A DNA stretch of 64,000 bases from Fontisphaera persica (GTDB lineage Bacteria; Verrucomicrobiota; Verrucomicrobiia; Limisphaerales; Fontisphaeraceae). Positions 36,709 through 45,534 of the stretch are shown one piece after another. A program made the position numbers and the translations under genes. Each line of letters opens with the position of its first letter. The stretch's first letter is position 1. The notes beneath the pieces were generated by a model that saw only the letters and a list, made by a program, of their open reading frames with translations, made no database searches and was not told where the DNA came from. The stretch covers positions 3,038,001 through 3,102,000 of the forward strand of contig NZ_CP116615.1 in assembly GCF_024832785.1 (NCBI RefSeq), read 5' to 3'.

Positions 36709-39441
36709 ATGGCACCCCCTCCTGATAACGTTGTGAAACCGGAACAAGCAAAGGATTCCCTGAACGCAGGCGTCCCCGGCATAAGCCGGGCCACGCGGGC
36801 GGCACTCAACGCCGCCATGGCCTGCTGCGAGAACTTGTTGGAAGTCTCTCTGGCGGAAGAGCCGCCGGAGGAGGCCGGCATGGTGATGAGCACCTTCATC
36901 GAGCGGCTCCGCAAAGCCGGCCTCGAAGTGCCGCACGTCGTGCGCACGCCTTACCTCAACACCATTCCCCCGGAGGAAGAACCCGATTATCCCGGCGACG
37001 CTGAGCTGGAGCGGCGCATCAAGAGCTACATCCGCTGGAATGCCATGGCCATGGTGGTCAATGCCAACAAGGATAATGATGGCATTGGCGGCCACATCTC
37101 CACCTACGCCTCCTGCGCCACCTTGTACGAGGTGGGCTTTAATCATTTCTTCCGGGGGGGTGATGGGGACCGTCCCGCCGACATGGTATTTTTCCAGGGC
37201 CATGCCGCGCCCGGCATCTATGCGCGGGCTTTTCTCGAAGGCCGGCTGACCGAGCAACACCTGCACCATTTCCGGCAGGAACTGGCTGAGGGCGGCGGTC
37301 TCTCCTCCTATCCCCACCCCTATCTCATGCCGGAGTTCTGGCAGTTTCCAACGGTGTCCATGGGATTGGGGCCGATTAATTCGATTTATCAGGCGCGCTT
37401 CAACCGTTATCTGAAAAACCGGGGTTTATTAAAGGGCGAGGAACCTAAAGTCTGGTGTTTCGTTGGCGACGGCGAATCAGATGAACCGGAAACGCTGGGC
37501 GCCATCACCCTCGCCTCCCGCGAAAACCTGGACAACCTCATCTGGGTGGTCAACTGCAACCTGCAACGCCTCGACGGCCCCGTCCGCGGCAACGGCAAAA
37601 TCATTCAGGAATTGGAAAGCGCCTTCCGCGGCGCCGGCTGGAATGTCATCAAGGTCATTTGGGGCAGCGATTGGGACAAGCTCCTCAAAGCCGACAAAAC
37701 CGGCCTGCTCAAACGGCGCATGGAGGAAACCATTGACGGCGAATCCCAAAAGTACTCCGTCGAACCCGGCAGTTACATCCGCAAGCATTTCTTTGGCAAA
37801 TACCCGCCCTTGCTCGAGCTGGTGAATCATCTGACGGATGACCAGTTGCGCAAGCTGATGCGCGGCGGCCATGACCGCAAAAAAGTATATGCCGCCTACC
37901 ATGCCGCCGTGAACCACAAGGGCCAGCCCACCGTCATCCTGGCGCAAACCGTCAAGGGCTACGGGCTGGGCGAGGCGGGTGAAGGCCGCAACATCTCCCA
38001 TCAACAAAAAAAGCTCAACGAAAAGGAGCTGCGCGAATTCCGCGCCCGCTTCGGCGTGCCCATCAGCGATGAGGAAATTGCCGAGGCGCCCTTCTACCGA
38101 CCGCCGCCGGACAGCCCGGAAACGAAGTATCTGCTGGAGCGCCGCAAGGCGCTGGGCGGTTTCCTGCCTGAGCGCAAGGTCAGAGCGGCGCCGCTGACCA
38201 CGCCCAAGCTCTCCGAGTTCAATGAATTTTTGAAAGGCTCCAGCACCCCGGCCTCGACGACGATGGCCTTTGTGCGGCTGCTGGTGGGACTGTTGCGCAA
38301 CAAGACCCTGGGCAAGCACATTGTCCCCATCATCCCCGATGAGGCGCGCACCTTCGGCATGGACCCGCTGTTCCGCGAGTTCGGCATTTATTCCTCCAAG
38401 GGCCAGCTTTACGAGCCGGTGGACCACAAGTCGCTCTCGTATTACAAGGAAGCGCGCGACGGCCAGATTCTGGAAGAAGGCATCACCGAGGCCGGCTCCA
38501 TGGCCTCGTTCATCGCTGCCGGCACGGCCTACGCCTCCCATGGCATCCCCATGGTGCCGTTTTACATTTATTATTCCATGTTCGGCTTCCAACGGGTGGG
38601 CGACCTCATGTGGCTGGCCGGCGACATTCGCGCCCGCGGTTTCCTGCTCGGCGCCACCTGCGGACGCACCACCCTCAACGGCGAGGGGCTGCAACATCAG
38701 GACGGCCACAGCCTGCTGCTGGCCAGCACCATCCCCACGCTGCTGACGTATGACCCGGCTTTCGCCTACGAAATTGCCGTCATTATCTCTGACGGCCTGC
38801 GCCGGATGTACCAGGAGGGGGAGGACATCTTCTATTACCTCACGCTCTATAATGAGAATTATCCCATGCCGCCCATGCCCGCCGGGGTGGAGGAAGGCAT
38901 CCTCAAGGGCTTGTACAAGTATAAACCCGCGCCCGAAGGCATGAAATACAAGGCCCAGATTCTGGGCAGCGGCACCCTGATTCACTCGGCGCTCAAAGCG
39001 CAAGAAATCCTGGCCGCCCGTTACGGGGTGGGGGCGGACGTCTGGAGCGCCACCAACTACAAAAAACTGCGCACCGATGCCTTGCAAGCGCGCCGCTGGA
39101 ACATGCTCCACCCGGAGGCACCCCCGCGCAAATCCTACCTCGAGACGCTCCTGGAAAAAGAAACCGGCCCCTTTGTGGCCGTCTCGGACCACATGAAGAG
39201 CGTGCCCGACCAGATTGCGCCGTGGGTGCCCGGCGGGTTGATGACCCTCGGTACCGACGGCTTCGGCCGCAGCGATACCCGGGCGCGTCTGCGCCGGTTT
39301 TTTGAAGTGGATGCCGAATGCACGGTGATTGCCACCCTGTATGCGCTGAGCCAGCAGGGCAAAATCAAGCCCTCGGTGGTCACGCAGGCCATCAAGGATT
39401 TGGGGGTGGACCCGGAGAAGGCGTTTCCGCAATGTCTGTAG
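36709..39441 (+). CDS. aceE: Pyruvate dehydrogenase E1 component, homodimeric type
   Basis: 910 residues, close to E. coli AceE (887). Thiamine-diphosphate-binding GDGESDEPE lies near 254-262 and ends in the usual NCNLQRLDGPVRGNG; the GGHISTYAS start of the active-site domain and the later EAGSMASFIAAGTAY and GRTTLNGEGLQHQDGHS stretches of AceE are present. It decarboxylates pyruvate and acetylates the lipoyl group of E2. No aceF, lpd or pdhR is adjacent, so it is a solitary gene here. No Shine-Dalgarno is seen before the ATG at 36709. A GC hairpin follows the stop. Confidence 0.96.
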   Translation: MAPPPDNVVKPEQAKDSLNAGVPGISRATRAALNAAMACCENLLEVSLAEEPPEEAGMVMSTFIERLRKAGLEVPHVVRTPYLNTIPPEEEPDYPGDAELERRIKSYIRWNAMAMVVNANKDNDGIGGHISTYASCATLYEVGFNHFFRGGDGDRPADMVFFQGHAAPGIYARAFLEGRLTEQHLHHFRQELAEGGGLSSYPHPYLMPEFWQFPTVSMGLGPINSIYQARFNRYLKNRGLLKGEEPKVWCFVGDGESDEPETLGAITLASRENLDNLIWVVNCNLQRLDGPVRGNGKIIQELESAFRGAGWNVIKVIWGSDWDKLLKADKTGLLKRRMEETIDGESQKYSVEPGSYIRKHFFGKYPPLLELVNHLTDDQLRKLMRGGHDRKKVYAAYHAAVNHKGQPTVILAQTVKGYGLGEAGEGRNISHQQKKLNEKELREFRARFGVPISDEEIAEAPFYRPPPDSPETKYLLERRKALGGFLPERKVRAAPLTTPKLSEFNEFLKGSSTPASTTMAFVRLLVGLLRNKTLGKHIVPIIPDEARTFGMDPLFREFGIYSSKGQLYEPVDHKSLSYYKEARDGQILEEGITEAGSMASFIAAGTAYASHGIPMVPFYIYYSMFGFQRVGDLMWLAGDIRARGFLLGATCGRTTLNGEGLQHQDGHSLLLASTIPTLLTYDPAFAYEIAVIISDGLRRMYQEGEDIFYYLTLYNENYPMPPMPAGVEEGILKGLYKYKPAPEGMKYKAQILGSGTLIHSALKAQEILAARYGVGADVWSATNYKKLRTDALQARRWNMLHPEAPPRKSYLETLLEKETGPFVAVSDHMKSVPDQIAPWVPGGLMTLGTDGFGRSDTRARLRRFFEVDAECTVIATLYALSQQGKIKPSVVTQAIKDLGVDPEKAFPQCL

Positions 39442-39444
39442 CCG

Positions 39445-39463
39445 CCGGGCCTTGCCGGCCCGG
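39445..39463. terminator. GC hairpin between convergent genes
   Basis: A perfect 7-bp stem CCGGGCC/GGCCCGG with a five-base loop lies between the aceE stop (39441) and the end of the convergent six-repeat gene (39490). There is no T-run on either strand, so it may be a weak bidirectional terminator or a 3'-end stabilising hairpin. Confidence 0.4.
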
Positions 39464-39489
39464 GGCCTGGCCAAGGTGACGGAGGCGCT

Positions 39490-42330
39490 TTAATCCACCT
39501 CGCCCACCCGATAGAACCGGCGCGGAGACAGCCGCGGGTCGGGCGTGGTGTAATGCATCAGGTTGTTGGTGGCGGTGATTAAATCCAGGCTTTGCCACGG
39601 GCCGGTCACCTCGTCCGCGTAGAGAATTTCATAGTTATACGCCGGAAAGGCCGGAAAACTCAGGCGCAAATGGCCGTTGGTCAGCAAGCTGGCGCCGCTG
39701 ATGGTCTGATTGGTGGAGAGGATTTTCAAAATGACATTGCCCTGCGCGCCATACTGGCCCTCCACCGAAATGTTGTAGGTGGTGTTGGAGGTCACGCTGA
39801 GGATTATACGGCTGTAACGGGCGCCGTCCTTGGCAAAATCATTTTGGGCCAGGAGGTTGGCGACGTTAAAATTGACCCCCCGGAAAATGGCCAGCACGGT
39901 GTCTATGCTGCTGCCCTCCGTGGTGAAGATGACGCGTCCATTGAACGGCGCCGTCCAGCTCCACCAAATGGAGCCGCCCCCCACGATGTTGGGGTTGGAG
40001 TACTCACCAGTTTCGCGCGTGGCATTGACGGTGGAGCCGGTCACCATCGCGGGAAAACCGGCGATGGCCACGCGGTTGGAAAACATGTCATTGGGCGGGG
40101 TGGTGAGCTGTTCAAGCTGCAGCCGGACCACCCCAAAATCCAGGGAAGGCGGATCGCCGAACAAAGCCGTGTCCACCGCAATGTAATAGGTGCGGCCGCC
40201 GACGGCATTAAAGGTGACCGCGCTGTTGGGGGCAAAAAACGTGTCATCGTTGTTGGTGGCCACCACCGCTAAATTATTCAGCGCCGTGCCGGTGTACACC
40301 GCCAGCACCGTATCGAGGGGGCCGCCGTAGTTGTCCGGATGCAAGGATAGACTGTCGAAAGTGTTGATGGTGGTGGCGCCATTGCCGGGCGCGGTCCACC
40401 GCCACCACAAGGAGCGTCCGCCCGCCACTCCGGCGTGATTTGGCTCGCCCGCTTCCCTGGTGGCAATCAGGTTGGTGGCCGTGGCGGTGGCCACGGAGCC
40501 GCTCAGCGGAGCGGCGCCGGCCCAGGCGTCATTGGGCAGGGCGGGCATGGGTTGGAAATGCAAATTCACCACAGCCTCGCCATACTCGGTGGCCGCCACG
40601 CCGGTAACCTGGATTTTATATTCACGCCCCGGCACGGTGGGGAAGTTGACGCGGCTGCGGAAATCATTGGTGCCATAAACATTCCACGCCACCAATTGGT
40701 AATCCGTAAAGTCGGCATTATTGCCCGTCCACACGCCGAGCAGGGTGACGAAGCTGCTGTCGGCCGTGTCAATGGTCACCAGACCGTTGGTGGGTGCCAC
40801 CCAGCCCCACCAGAGGGTGCGCAAATCACGCTCGGCGTTCGGGGGCAGTGGCTCGCGGTTCTCGGCGCTGGCGCGGCCATTGTAGCTGTAACTGGTCGCC
40901 TGATTTCCGCTGAGCATTACCCGACTGGCCACCAGGTTATTGTCGGGCACAATGCTCAGCTTGATGAACCCGTAATTTTCCGCATTCACGTCATAAGCGC
41001 CGTCCACAAAGATGTAATAAATCTGATTGGTCTGGGCATTGGCCAGCGGCACCAGGCTGGTGGTGTCCATGGCGGAAGCTCCGTTGTCATCGCTGGTATC
41101 CGGCGCAACTGCCCAGCTCAGGCCGGCAATGGTGGGGGGATTTTGCGCATTGGTCAGCACGCCCAGAAAGGTGTTGAACATGCTGCCGTAGGTGGTGATG
41201 AGGTAGTTGCCGTTGACGGGGGGTGACCACTTCCACCACACCGTGCGGCGCGGGAAGAACCGGGTGTTGAACGGGTCATCCTGCGTGGCATTGATTTTGG
41301 TGGATTCGCCGGATTCTTCCGTGGCCAAACCATTCATGCCGGTGGCGGTCACTACCGCGCCCGTCAATAGCAGGGCCTGGCTCAAGTGGTCGTTGTGGGG
41401 CTGGATGCGCAGGGTGATTTCCCCACTCTGGGTGTTGGTCACGCCACCGTCCACCCATTGCGCTCCGTCCACCGCAATGCGGTACACCTCGGTGGTGCTC
41501 GTCACCGTGAAGGCAATTAAATTGCCAAAGCGGTCAATGGACATGTCGCCGCCCCAATAGACTTCAGTATCAGAAGCCACCTTGACCAGATTGGTGATTT
41601 CCGGCCCCGTGGACCGGTACAAGGACAGGACCGTCTGGCAACTGCTCGGATAAGTGCTCACCAGATAATTGCCGGGCGCCGGCGGCGTCCACTCCCACCA
41701 CAGGGATTTGCCCGGAGGATTGGTGCCGCGGAAAATGGAGCCGGTGGCATGGGTGTGCTCGTAAGGCTCCTTGCCGGCCTTGCCGTTGTAGGAAATCTGT
41801 TCCACCAACGCGCCGCTTACCAGACGCCGGTCGGCAAACGAATCGTTATTGGGCACAATCACCAGCCGCACCACCCCTGCCGGGCTGCCCGCCACGCCGT
41901 CCACCGCGATTTTGTAGGCCACACTGGCGCTGGCATTGGTCAGGGCAATTAAATCCCCCCCCGCCGGCCCCCATGGGTCCACGCCGTCATTGTCCACCGC
42001 CACCTGAGTCAAGGCGCTCACACTATTGCCGGTGAATACACCCAGGACGGTGTCGAAAGAGCTGCCAAAGGTCGAGATGAGGTAATTGCCATTGGCGGGG
42101 GGGGTCCACTCAAACCAAATGGTTTCACGATTCGCGCTGGGGAGCAAGGGCGGCTCCCCCGTCTCGAAAGTGGCCCCCACATTGTCCGTGGTTACCACCA
42201 CATAGTTGGTGCGCGGCAGAATCAATCGTTGTTGAAACAGGTCATGGGCCGGGGCGGCCATCCCCTGAATAAGGGAAACCATAAAAAAGAAAATCCACCA
42301 CCCGGCAGGGCTATGCTTTTGTGCCATCAT
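39490..42330 (-). CDS. Secreted protein with six WxW beta-sandwich repeats and shared C-terminal cap
   Basis: 946 residues. A signal peptide (about 1-25, ending GMAAPAHD) is followed by six repeats of about 130-150 residues. Each has the pattern G-E-x(n)-[STR]-[LIV]-W-[WF]-x-W-x-x-P-x-N-G-x(4)-T-x-x-S-x(3)-T-x-L-x-[VI]-[FYW]-[TR], e.g. TIWFEWTPPANGNYLIST and SIWWSWTAPFNGRVIFTT, and then a V-A-x-N/D-N-D segment. This resembles bacterial pre-peptidase C-terminal-like sandwiches. No enzymatic domain is visible. The last ~61 residues (ending RRFYRVGEVD) form the same type of cap as in the 2154-residue protease. A cell-surface binding or adhesion role is inferred. Confidence 0.82.
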   Translation of the reverse strand: MMAQKHSPAGWWIFFFMVSLIQGMAAPAHDLFQQRLILPRTNYVVVTTDNVGATFETGEPPLLPSANRETIWFEWTPPANGNYLISTFGSSFDTVLGVFTGNSVSALTQVAVDNDGVDPWGPAGGDLIALTNASASVAYKIAVDGVAGSPAGVVRLVIVPNNDSFADRRLVSGALVEQISYNGKAGKEPYEHTHATGSIFRGTNPPGKSLWWEWTPPAPGNYLVSTYPSSCQTVLSLYRSTGPEITNLVKVASDTEVYWGGDMSIDRFGNLIAFTVTSTTEVYRIAVDGAQWVDGGVTNTQSGEITLRIQPHNDHLSQALLLTGAVVTATGMNGLATEESGESTKINATQDDPFNTRFFPRRTVWWKWSPPVNGNYLITTYGSMFNTFLGVLTNAQNPPTIAGLSWAVAPDTSDDNGASAMDTTSLVPLANAQTNQIYYIFVDGAYDVNAENYGFIKLSIVPDNNLVASRVMLSGNQATSYSYNGRASAENREPLPPNAERDLRTLWWGWVAPTNGLVTIDTADSSFVTLLGVWTGNNADFTDYQLVAWNVYGTNDFRSRVNFPTVPGREYKIQVTGVAATEYGEAVVNLHFQPMPALPNDAWAGAAPLSGSVATATATNLIATREAGEPNHAGVAGGRSLWWRWTAPGNGATTINTFDSLSLHPDNYGGPLDTVLAVYTGTALNNLAVVATNNDDTFFAPNSAVTFNAVGGRTYYIAVDTALFGDPPSLDFGVVRLQLEQLTTPPNDMFSNRVAIAGFPAMVTGSTVNATRETGEYSNPNIVGGGSIWWSWTAPFNGRVIFTTEGSSIDTVLAIFRGVNFNVANLLAQNDFAKDGARYSRIILSVTSNTTYNISVEGQYGAQGNVILKILSTNQTISGASLLTNGHLRLSFPAFPAYNYEILYADEVTGPWQSLDLITATNNLMHYTTPDPRLSPRRFYRVGEVD

Positions 42331-42498
42331 GCTGGCTCACAGCATGGCAAAAAAACATTAAAATTCAAACTTTTACTGCCCGCCCGCCTTTTTCGCGCCA
42401 CCTTTCCGATTGTTACGCAAGGCGGCGTTGCCTTGCTCCACAGCCCGGGGCCAGAGTTTAGACTTGGAATGGCGGCGCGGGAGCGATACCACAAGGCC

Positions 42499-43782
42499 AT
42501 GCAAACCATGACTTCCCGCGAGCGTGTGCGCACCGCTCTAAATCATCGCGCCCCGGACCGCGTGCCTTTGGACCTGGGCAGCACATGGGTTACCGGCATT
42601 CACGCCAGCACCTACAGCCAACTGCGCCGGGCGCTTGGCCTGCCACCCAAGCGCGTCAAAGTGGATGAACCTTACCAAATGCTGGCCGAGGTGGAGCCGG
42701 AAGTGGCGGATTTGTTGGGGGTGGACACCGTCACCATCAAACTGCCCACCACCATTTTTGGCTTCCGCAATCAAAATTGGAAACCCCTGACCCTGTTTGA
42801 TGGCACCGAAGTGCTGGTCAGCGAATGCTTCAACATCACCGTGGATGAGCAGGGCGACTGGTTGATGTATCCCCAGGGCGATTTGCGCGCGCCCCCCTGC
42901 GCCCGCATGCCCAAGGGCGGCGACTTCTTTGATGCCATTGTGCGGCAGGCACCCGATGCCGAGGAACACCTGGACCCGCGCGAATTTGCCGAGCAACAGG
43001 TAAGCCGCCACACCGAGGAAGACCTGGCCTTCCTGCAGCGGGTGACCGATGACCTTTACCGCAACACCGACAAATCACTGGTGGGCTGCTGGGGTCAGGG
43101 CGGATTTGGGGACATTGCGCTGGTGCCGGGACTGCATGTGGCGCATCCCAAAGGCATACGGGACCCCCAGCGCTGGTATGAAATGCTCGTCGAGCGGCCG
43201 GATTACATCCGCGAGATTTTTGAGATTCAATTCGAGATGGTGTTTGAAAACCTCAAGCTGTACCGGCAGGCGGTGGGCGACAAGATTGATGTGCTGGTCA
43301 TCAGCGGCACAGATTTTGGTTCGCAGCGTGGTCCGTTCATTGCTCCGCGGATGTACCGCGAGCTGTTCAAACCCTTCCATAAACGGCTCAACGACTGGGT
43401 GCACCAACACACCCCCTGGAAGACTTTTTATCATTCGTGCGGCTCCATTGCCGCCTTTTTGGATGACTTTATTGACGCCGGCGTGGACATCATCAATCCC
43501 GTGCAATGCTCGGCAGCCGGCATGGAGCCGGAAACCTTGAAGCGCCAGTACGGCGACCGCCTGGTCTTTTGGGGCGGGGGCGTGAACACGCAACAAACTC
43601 TTCCCTTTGGCACGCCCGACAAAGTGCGGCAGGAAGTGGCCGAGCGCATCCGGATTTTCAACCAAAACGGCGGCTTCGTGTTCAACACCATTCACAACAT
43701 CCAGGCCCACACCCCCGTGGAGAATGTGCTGGCCATGTACGAAACCGTGCTGGGGCGCAGCTTGCCGAGGGCGCACGTTTGA
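42499..43782 (+). CDS. Uroporphyrinogen decarboxylase-family (URO-D) methyltransferase-like protein
   Basis: About 427 residues from MQTMTSRERVRTALNHRAPDRVPLDLG, the typical opening of URO-D superfamily proteins outside heme synthesis, such as MtaA/MtbA-type corrinoid methyltransferases. Late signatures include FIAPRMYRELFKPFHKRL, KTFYHSCGSIAAFLDDFIDAGVDIINPVQ (Zn-ligand-like HSCGS) and NPVQCSAAGMEPE. The conserved uroporphyrinogen-binding RxxP motif of HemE is not seen. A methyl-transfer or demethylation role is likely but the substrate is unknown. In-frame ATGs at 42469 and 42508 are alternative starts. cinA follows after 17 bp. Confidence 0.85.
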   Translation: MQTMTSRERVRTALNHRAPDRVPLDLGSTWVTGIHASTYSQLRRALGLPPKRVKVDEPYQMLAEVEPEVADLLGVDTVTIKLPTTIFGFRNQNWKPLTLFDGTEVLVSECFNITVDEQGDWLMYPQGDLRAPPCARMPKGGDFFDAIVRQAPDAEEHLDPREFAEQQVSRHTEEDLAFLQRVTDDLYRNTDKSLVGCWGQGGFGDIALVPGLHVAHPKGIRDPQRWYEMLVERPDYIREIFEIQFEMVFENLKLYRQAVGDKIDVLVISGTDFGSQRGPFIAPRMYRELFKPFHKRLNDWVHQHTPWKTFYHSCGSIAAFLDDFIDAGVDIINPVQCSAAGMEPETLKRQYGDRLVFWGGGVNTQQTLPFGTPDKVRQEVAERIRIFNQNGGFVFNTIHNIQAHTPVENVLAMYETVLGRSLPRAHV

Positions 43783-43799
43783 GGCTACATTGCCGCCGC

Positions 43800-45089
43800 A
43801 TGACGGCGCGCGTGGAAATCATCAACACCGGCTCCGAGCTGCTGCTGGGGCGGGTGCTCAATACTCATCAACTCTGGCTCTGCCGGCAACTGACCGACGC
43901 CGGTTTCGCCGTGACCCGGCAGGTGACCGTGCCGGACACCGGGCCGGAAATCGCCGCGGCGGTGCGTGAATCTCTTGGCCGGGCGGAGGTGGTCATCACC
44001 ACCGGCGGACTGGGGCCGACCTCCGATGATTTGACCCGCGAGGAGGTGGCCAAACTTCTGGGCCGCGCCCTGCGGGAAGACGCCGGGGTGTTGCAACATA
44101 TTGCCGGCTATTTTGAGCGGCGCAAACGGGTGCAACCGGCCAGCACCAAAGTGCAGGCCCTGGTGCCGGAGGGGGCCACCGTTTTCATGAACCAGTTTGG
44201 CACCGCGCCGGGCTTGTGGATGGAAGTGCCCGCCGGCCAGTTTCGCGCCGCCGGCGGCGCGGTGCTGGTGATGCTGCCGGGGCCGCCGCGCGAGTTGCAT
44301 CCCATGTTTCGGGAGCAGGTGTTGCCCCGCTTGCGCCAGCATTTTGCCGGCTTGGAGGATTACGCGGTGGTGACGCTGCGCTCCAGCGGGCTGGGCGAAT
44401 CACGGGTGGAGGAAATCATCTCCCCGCCGCTGCAGGAGCTGCTGCAACAAGGGCTGGAGTTGGGCTTCTGCGCCCGCCCCGCCGAGGTGGATGTGCGCCT
44501 CTCGGCGCGCGGGCCGCAGGCCGCCGCGCGGGTCCGCCAGGCCCGCCAGGTGGTGGAGCGGCTCATCGGGCCTTTTATTTATGGCGAAGGGGAGGAGCGC
44601 CTCGAAGAAGTGGTGGCGCGGCGGTTGTTGGAAAATAAGACGCGGCTGGCGCTGGCGGAGTCCTGCACCGGGGGATTTCTCGCCCACCGGCTGACCAATG
44701 TGCCGGGCATTTCACAAGCCTTGTGGGGCGGCGTGGTGGCTTACGCCAATGAAGCCAAAAGTCTATGGCTGGACGTGCCCCCGGCGCTGTTGGCGGAACA
44801 TGGCGCCGTGAGCGCGCCCGTGGCGGAGGCAATGGCGCGGGGAGCGCTCCAACGAGCGAATGCCGAGGTGGCCATCGCCATCACCGGCATCGCCGGGCCG
44901 GGCGGCGGCACACCGGAGAAACCAGTGGGCACGGTGTTCATCGCGCTGGCGTGGCGGGAGGGCATCCACGTGCAACCCCACCTCAACGCCATGGACCGCG
45001 AGACGTTCAAATATGTCACGACGCAGCAGGCGCTGGATTTGCTGCGGCGATGGCTGAACGGCCTGCCCCTGGAACAGGGGCGGCCATAA
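43800..45089 (+). CDS. cinA: CinA: MoaB-like domain fused to nicotinamide-nucleotide amidase
   Basis: 429 residues. N-terminal MoeA/MoaB-like (COG1058) domain begins VEIINTGSELLLGRVLNTHQ and contains TTGGLGPTSDDLTRE; the C-terminal PncC domain carries LALAESCTGGFLAHRLTNVPG and ITGIAGPGGGTPEKPVGTVFIA. It hydrolyses NMN (and ADP-ribose in some family members) for pyridine nucleotide recycling and is historically named competence-induced. The ATG at 43800 is chosen because similarity starts there. Its stop shares bases with the ferredoxin terminator. Confidence 0.95.
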   Translation: MTARVEIINTGSELLLGRVLNTHQLWLCRQLTDAGFAVTRQVTVPDTGPEIAAAVRESLGRAEVVITTGGLGPTSDDLTREEVAKLLGRALREDAGVLQHIAGYFERRKRVQPASTKVQALVPEGATVFMNQFGTAPGLWMEVPAGQFRAAGGAVLVMLPGPPRELHPMFREQVLPRLRQHFAGLEDYAVVTLRSSGLGESRVEEIISPPLQELLQQGLELGFCARPAEVDVRLSARGPQAAARVRQARQVVERLIGPFIYGEGEERLEEVVARRLLENKTRLALAESCTGGFLAHRLTNVPGISQALWGGVVAYANEAKSLWLDVPPALLAEHGAVSAPVAEAMARGALQRANAEVAIAITGIAGPGGGTPEKPVGTVFIALAWREGIHVQPHLNAMDRETFKYVTTQQALDLLRRWLNGLPLEQGRP

Positions 45090-45118
45090 AAAAACCCGCA
45101 AGCGAGGGCGCTTGCGGG
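45088..45118 (-). terminator. Rho-independent terminator of the 4Fe-4S ferredoxin gene
   Basis: On the minus strand a 10-bp perfect stem (CCCGCAAGCG / CGCTTGCGGG, positions 45118-45109 and 45104-45095) with a four-base loop is followed by seven T residues (45094-45088). The T-tract overlaps the cinA stop codon on the other strand. It lies 25 bases beyond the ferredoxin stop. Confidence 0.9.
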
Positions 45119-45143
45119 GCCGAAAACAACACCCGAAGAAAGC

Positions 45144-45377
45144 TTACTCTCCATCACTGCCGATGGCTTCCACCGGGCAGTTGGCAATGGCCTCTTCGCA
45201 TTGCTTCACTTCCTCTTCGTTTTCCGGCTGTTTGAACACGTAAGAGAAGCCGCCTTCCTCGTTGCGCTTGAAATTATTGGGAGCGGTTTCGCGGCACAGG
45301 TCACAATCAATGCACTGATTGTCCACGTAATATTTGCCCGGCGCGTTGATCGGGTATTTGTTTGCTTTGTCAGCCAT
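45144..45377 (-). CDS. 4Fe-4S ferredoxin, single-cluster type
   Basis: 77 residues. Cluster ligands C22, C25 and C28 in CIDCDLCRETAP and C67 in ANCPVEAIG make one 4Fe-4S site; the second cluster half of bacterial 2x4Fe-4S ferredoxins is absent, apart from C60, which could form a disulfide with a lost ligand position as in Desulfovibrio/Thermotoga ferredoxins. Acidic protein (PENEEEVKQCEE). Start at ATG 45377. Monocistronic, with a strong terminator, divergent from the PQQ-propeller gene. Redox partner unknown. Confidence 0.93.
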   Translation of the reverse strand: MADKANKYPINAPGKYYVDNQCIDCDLCRETAPNNFKRNEEGGFSYVFKQPENEEEVKQCEEAIANCPVEAIGSDGE

Positions 45378-45534
45378 AAGATATTCCGTGTTAAAAGCGT
45401 TAACTAACACCCAAATCTTGCGGTTTCCCCCCGGCTTGGCAAGCTACTTTTGGCAAAAATTTGACGTTTTTTTGCCTTCCAAAAACCGCTGGCCGGCCGC
45501 GGGGCCAGAGGTTAAGTTGAACAGGCAACTTCCT

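Noticed and set aside
37477-39474. Minus-strand open frame opposite aceE (about 665 codons)
   Set aside because: Antisense shadow; the plus strand is unmistakably AceE.
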